Made by a program: the position numbers and the translations under genes. A stretch of 64,000 nt of DNA from Nocardia brasiliensis ATCC 700358. Lineage in GTDB: Bacteria; Actinomycetota; Actinomycetes; Mycobacteriales; Mycobacteriaceae. The notes under the pieces are model-generated. The model did no database searches and was not told the origin of the DNA. It worked only from the letters and a program-made list of their open reading frames with translations. Location: positions 3,100,001 through 3,164,000 of the forward strand of contig NC_018681.1 of assembly GCF_000250675.2 (NCBI RefSeq), in the 5' to 3' direction. Each line of letters starts with the position of its first letter. Within the stretch, counting starts at the first letter, position 1. This document shows, in pieces, positions 60,495-64,000 of the stretch.

Positions 60495-61021
60495 TGGGAC
60501 AGCCCGCCCCGCCCCGGCTGGTGGCGACCACGGGGGCGGCGCAGCTGTTGCGCCGCCTCCGTACCGCGCACGGCGCGCTGATGATGCACCAGTCCGGCGG
60601 CTGCTGCGACGGGTCCTCGCCGATGTGTTATCCGCTGGGGGAGTTCATCATCGGCGACCGCGACGTGCTGGTCGGCATCATCGATCTGCGTCTCGCGGTG
60701 GGCGAGGTGCCCACGACGCTGCCCGACGACGAACTGGACGCGGTGCCGGTGTGGATCTCCGGCTCCCAGTTCCAGGCGTGGAAGCATACGCAACTCGTCA
60801 TCGACGTGGTGCCCGGCCGCGGGTCCGGCTTCAGCCTGGAAGCGCCGGAGGGTTATCGATTCCTCAGCCGGGCAAGGGCTTTCACGACCGCGGAGAACGA
60901 GGCGCTGGCGGCCGTCGCGCCGGTGGTCGGCGCCGAGTACGAATCCGGCGCCCGCCCACCGGTTCCCGACACTCCCCAGGTGGTCGCCGCGGCGGTGGAC
61001 GCGTGCCCGGTGCCGCGCTGA
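60494..61021 (+). CDS. DUF779 domain-containing protein
   Basis: 175 residues of the DUF779 family, the regular neighbour of this type of aldehyde dehydrogenase. The conserved core is LRTAHGALMMHQSGGCCDGS followed by SPMCYPLGEFIIGDRDVLVG and ISGSQFQAWKHTQLVIDVVP with GFSLEAPEGYRFLSRAR. The Cys-Cys-Asp-Gly and second Cys suggest a metal or redox site. Molecular function is not established. Coupled by TGATG to the dehydrogenase. The C-terminal 45 residues are low-complexity Pro/Ala-rich. Confidence 0.92.
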
Positions 61022-61192
61022 CTCGGCCGAGGACACCGCGGTAGGTATCGCGGGCGAGCTGACCGGCGGGATACGAGGCGGCCGGCGGGCATTCTCCGGA
61101 ACTTCCCCTATTCGGACATCAACCCAGCGGGGTAGACCGGATCCCCTCAGCAGGTGATGATCTCGCGGTGCGGTGTCCCTAGGGTTGCGAAA

Positions 61193-62839
61193 GTGCCCGT
61201 CGCCCGTGCTGCTCGATATCGCGTCCTGTTGTTCGCGGGATTGCTCCTGCTGCTGGGTGCCGGGGCGGCGCCCGCGTTCGCCGATTCCGCCGCCGCGGGC
61301 GCGGATCTCTCGATCGCACAATCCCTCGGCGACCGGGAGCTGACCGTGGTCCTGCGCCGGGTGACCAGCGTGCCGGGGCCGCTGCGGGTCGACGTGGTCA
61401 CCCACACCGGTACCGCCGCGGGGAAACTCGAACTCGCCGCCGTCCCCACGGGTGCGGTCGGCGTCGATTCCACGCTGCCCGCGCCCGGTGTTCCCGTGGC
61501 GGAGAACAGCATCGAACTCGGCGCGACGCCGGGGATGTACTCGGCGACCCTCGACATGGACCGGCCCGGGCCGTGGGAACTGACCATCGGTGACGGCACC
61601 CGGGTCGCCCGGATTCCGTTCGTCGTCCCCGCACAGGTCACCTCGCCGCCGGAACGCCTGGTCTATCGCGGCTTTCTGGTGGCGGGCGTGCTGCTGCCCG
61701 TCGCCGTGCTGATCGCCGTGCGCGCCAAACGGCCCGCGTGGGCGCTGCTCCCGGCGGGCGGAATGGTCGCGGGTATCACGGTATCGGTGACCGCGGCGCT
61801 GCTCTCGGCCTCGCTCCCGCTGCCGCCGCAACCGGGTGGCCAGCTCGATCCCACCCTGGACAACGTCACCGATCCCTACGCGGTGAATCAGCCCGCGATC
61901 GCGGACTTCTCGCGACCGCCGGTGCTGCTGACCGTGGCGAGCGGACCGTTGGTCGCGGGCCGGCCGGGCGATATCGACCTGGCCCTGCTCGACGCCGCCA
62001 CCGGTGCGCCCGTCGACGACCTCGTGGTGCACGACAGCGCGCTGGTGCATCTGCTCATGGTCGGGCCGTCGGGCGGCCTGTCCCATCTGCATCCGATCCG
62101 CACCGGCCCCGGGCGCTACCAGGTGCATTCGACGGCAACCGAACCCGGGCGCTACGCGCTGTCCGCGGAACTCGCGCGCCGCGGCGGCGGTGTGCAGATG
62201 GCCCGCGCCGCAACCGGTGTCACCGTCCTGCCGGGCGCGCCCGGCACCGCCCCGCCGCGTCCCGCCCCGGTGTCGCTCGGCGGTCCGGTGACGTCCGCGT
62301 CGCTCGAGATCGACGGCACGCCGATCGAGGTCGAGACGACCGCCGCCGTGGCCGGGCAGCCGACCACGATCACCGCCGAGGTCGGCGACGCCGCCGAACT
62401 GCAACCGTGGCTCGGCATGGTCGGTCACCTGATCATGGCGGGGCCGATACCGGACGGCAGCACCGATATCGCGGCGGCCGTGCACGATTCGGCGATCTGG
62501 GGGCACGGCCACTCGATGGGGCCGACGTCGATGCAGGGCATGGCGGACCTGCCCGAGATGGACCACGCGTCGGGCGCACACCACCTGCCGGGCATGGATC
62601 ACGCAGGGCCGCACAGTATGCCGGGAGTCGAGCCCGCCGGAAGTCGCGGCGTGATGCTCATGCCACCCGCGAACGGCCAGAGCCCGCCCGACGAAACCGT
62701 GGCCGCTTATGGACCGGACGTGCCCTTCACCTACACCTTTCCGGCCGCGGGCCGATACCGGCTCTGGATTCAGGTCGAACGACGCTTCACCGTCCTGACC
62801 ATTCCCGTGGTGCTCGAGGTCGCGGAGGCGCGGCGATGA
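61193..62839 (+). CDS. Secreted/membrane FixH/YtkA-like protein with PmoB-like layout
   Basis: 548 residues from the GTG at 61193 (a GTG at 61154 and ATG at 61157 are in frame). Signal-like helix (about 10-30), an extracytoplasmic beta domain (31-150, ending PGPWELTIGDGTRVARIPFV), two adjacent transmembrane helices (about 157-177 and 184-206), then two tandem beta domains. The first has the copper-protein-like HLLMVGPSGGLSHLHPIR and RYALSAELA; the second GMVGHLIMAGPIPDG, followed by a His/Met-rich stretch (HGHSMGPTSMQG, MDHASGAHHLPGMDH). Beta-2TM-beta is the plan of PmoB, but its Cu_B His ligands are not evident. Coupled to the next gene (ATGA). Role in copper handling inferred. Confidence 0.72.
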   Translation: MPVARAARYRVLLFAGLLLLLGAGAAPAFADSAAAGADLSIAQSLGDRELTVVLRRVTSVPGPLRVDVVTHTGTAAGKLELAAVPTGAVGVDSTLPAPGVPVAENSIELGATPGMYSATLDMDRPGPWELTIGDGTRVARIPFVVPAQVTSPPERLVYRGFLVAGVLLPVAVLIAVRAKRPAWALLPAGGMVAGITVSVTAALLSASLPLPPQPGGQLDPTLDNVTDPYAVNQPAIADFSRPPVLLTVASGPLVAGRPGDIDLALLDAATGAPVDDLVVHDSALVHLLMVGPSGGLSHLHPIRTGPGRYQVHSTATEPGRYALSAELARRGGGVQMARAATGVTVLPGAPGTAPPRPAPVSLGGPVTSASLEIDGTPIEVETTAAVAGQPTTITAEVGDAAELQPWLGMVGHLIMAGPIPDGSTDIAAAVHDSAIWGHGHSMGPTSMQGMADLPEMDHASGAHHLPGMDHAGPHSMPGVEPAGSRGVMLMPPANGQSPPDETVAAYGPDVPFTYTFPAAGRYRLWIQVERRFTVLTIPVVLEVAEARR

Positions 62840-63270
62840 GCGAAACAACCACGCGCACGACTCGTTCGCGCCGCCCGCTGATCATCGCCGCCGTGCTGGT
62901 GGTGGTGCTCGCGCTGCTCGGCTGGTTGCTGTGGCCGAGTTCGGCGGAAGCGGTCACCTTGCGCTCGGGTACCGAACGCCACCTGGTGACGGTCACCGTC
63001 GAGCGAGTCCGACTGGGCGACACCGCCGTCGACGTCGCGGTCACCGATCGGGCCGGAGCGCCTACAGCGGATGCCACCGTCACGGTGCAGGCGACCCAGT
63101 TGCTGATGGGCCACGCCGGACCACCTGTCGCGCTGACCGCCGTGGGCGACGGTCGCTTCCACGCCGACTCGGTGTCGCTGATGATGACCGGTCCGTGGGA
63201 ACTGCGCCTGACGATCGACGCGCACGGCGGCGTCGACCAGCTCACGGTGCCGCTGTGGGTGGGCAACTGA
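62836..63270 (+). CDS. Membrane-anchored FixH/YtkA-like domain protein
   Basis: 144 residues. One N-terminal signal-anchor helix (about 14-33: PLIIAAVLVVVLALLGWLLW) and an extracytoplasmic beta-sandwich (VTVERVRLGDTAVDVAVTDR, TVTVQATQLLMGHAGPPVAL, FHADSVSLMMTGPWELRLTI). The strand MTGPWELRLTI with the preceding Met/His-containing loop matches the FixH/YtkA-like pattern that also occurs in the gene before it (RPGPWELTIG). It could be a small copper-binding accessory, in the way PmoD accompanies pMMO, but that is by analogy. Starts inside the upstream stop (ATGA). Confidence 0.75.
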   Translation: MSETTTRTTRSRRPLIIAAVLVVVLALLGWLLWPSSAEAVTLRSGTERHLVTVTVERVRLGDTAVDVAVTDRAGAPTADATVTVQATQLLMGHAGPPVALTAVGDGRFHADSVSLMMTGPWELRLTIDAHGGVDQLTVPLWVGN

Positions 63271-63320
63271 AACAGGCACGCGGCAAACAAGATTCAACGA
63301 AGCACCGAGGAGGGCAGCGG

Positions 63321-64000
63321 ATGGACAGCTCGGCAGCGTTCGACGCGAGCGAAGGGCGAGCCGGACCGGCGGTGGACACCGTCGCGGCCCGGCCCGCGCC
63401 GGACCACACGGCATCGGACAACAGCGCCGCCGCGCGGGCGGGCGCATGGGGCGTCCTGGCGGGCACGGCCGTCACACTGGTCGGGTTGAGCTGGGACATC
63501 CAGTGGCACAACGATGTCGGGCCGGACACGTTCTTCACGCTGCCGCACCTGTTCCTGTACTCCGGCAGCGCCATCTCCGGTTTCGTCAGTCTCGCGATGG
63601 TGTTCCTGGCCACCGCCGCGCAACGGGCCGGGCGGCCCGTGCCACGGCTGGGCGGCACGCCCATTCGCGTGTTCGGCAGCACCCTCACCGCGCCGCTCGG
63701 CTATCTGATCGCCGGGGCGGGCGCGGCCCTGTTCCTCCTCTACGGCCTGCTCGATCTGGAATGGCATTCGATCTACGGCTTCGACGCGGTGCTGAACACG
63801 CCGTCGCATGTGGCGCTGTTCCTGTCGATCACGTTGACCATGATCGGCAGCATCATCGTGTTCGCGGCACATCGCGACCACCGGTGGGGCCGGCTCGGCA
63901 TCGTCGCGGCGGTCCCGATCCTGATCACCTTCGCGCCGATTCTCGCGCAGGCCTTGGACAACCTGGACCTGCCGGTGGATTCGACCATCCTCGGCGTGCT
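63321..64000 (+). CDS. PmoC/AmoC-like polytopic membrane protein (3' partial)
   Basis: 226 complete codons visible; the frame is open at the window edge. Residues 1-40 are disordered; then five helices are visible (about 42-58, 77-100, 117-141, 162-182, 190-208). Two metal-site-like clusters: Asp59-x3-His63-x12-His76 (DIQWHNDVGPDTFFTLPH) and Asp145-x3-His149-x13-His163 (DLEWHSIYGFDAVLNTPSH). In M. capsulatus PmoC, Cu_C is Asp156/His160/His173 and Cu_D Asn227/His231/His245, the same two spacings, and my recollection of PmoC there shares WH, DT, FT and the Pro two before the last His. Preceded by GAGGAGGG seven bases upstream of the ATG. Distant homology, not proven. Confidence 0.7.
   Translation, partial: MDSSAAFDASEGRAGPAVDTVAARPAPDHTASDNSAAARAGAWGVLAGTAVTLVGLSWDIQWHNDVGPDTFFTLPHLFLYSGSAISGFVSLAMVFLATAAQRAGRPVPRLGGTPIRVFGSTLTAPLGYLIAGAGAALFLLYGLLDLEWHSIYGFDAVLNTPSHVALFLSITLTMIGSIIVFAAHRDHRWGRLGIVAAVPILITFAPILAQALDNLDLPVDSTILGV

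Overview
The window is about 70% GC and dense with overlapping start/stop codons. It encodes families typical of mycolate-containing Actinobacteria: a TIGR00027-type methyltransferase, an F420/flavin luciferase-like oxidoreductase, an Asp23/AmaP array, a secreted Nocardia/Mycobacterium-type lipase, a SARP/AfsR regulator and a DUF779 plus aldehyde dehydrogenase pair. Nocardia or a close relative is the best reading. It looks like chromosome. The only mobile-element hints are one phage-type lysin (3239-4060) and one protein resembling plasmid transfer membrane proteins (34219-35820).

Region by region. (a) 3-4.5 kb: the 3' part of a sugar ABC ATPase, an amidohydrolase, an IclR regulator with a candidate operator, a stand-alone phage-type lysin, a tiny membrane protein and a CsbD-like stress protein. 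(b) 4.7-8.8 kb: an ECF sigma factor coupled to a zinc-anti-sigma/Asp23 fusion and a run of Asp23/Gls24-type genes ending in AmaP. (c) 9.0-12.7 kb: a STAS antagonist facing an RsbU-like phosphatase, CHASE3-type histidine kinase and response regulator operon. (d) 13-18 kb: a MarR regulator, an MFS exporter and a YceI protein that share a beta-repeat module, then an aberrant P450. (e) 18.2-25.3 kb: SRPBCC, SnoaL-like, SARP/NB-ARC regulator, HEAT-like protein, GGCT-like protein, a GC-rich tandem repeat and a methyltransferase. (f) 25.4-34 kb: a glutamate-racemase-like protein with both catalytic Cys changed to Ser, and a double-domain HxlR regulator that shares an 18-bp operator with a downstream operon (carotenoid oxygenase, LLM oxidoreductase, thiolase, acyl-CoA ligase, second thiolase).

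(g) 34-46.4 kb: DUF2637-like protein, MerR regulator and target, methyltransferase, lipase, MFS-pxpB-pxpC with a GntR regulator, LuxR regulator and BBE-type flavoenzyme. (h) 46.5-50.6 kb: a kynurenine divergon, with kynA-kynU-paaX on one strand and a formamidase fusion on the other. (i) 50.8-56.7 kb: a fully coupled six-gene glycan-type cluster (epimerase, GT2, ATP-grasp, membrane protein, flippase-like protein, FemAB/GNAT-like protein). (j) 56.8-61 kb: an SDR with degenerate active site, then a GAF regulator, aldehyde dehydrogenase and DUF779 unit.

(k) 61.2-64 kb, running off the window: a three-gene membrane system. Its last protein carries two histidine clusters with the spacing and flanking residues of the Cu_C and Cu_D sites of PmoC, the copper membrane monooxygenase subunit. 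Its first protein has the beta-domain, two-helix, beta-domain plan of PmoB, with FixH/YtkA-like domains. This is the strongest candidate here for an undescribed system: a divergent copper membrane monooxygenase or related copper complex in an actinomycete.
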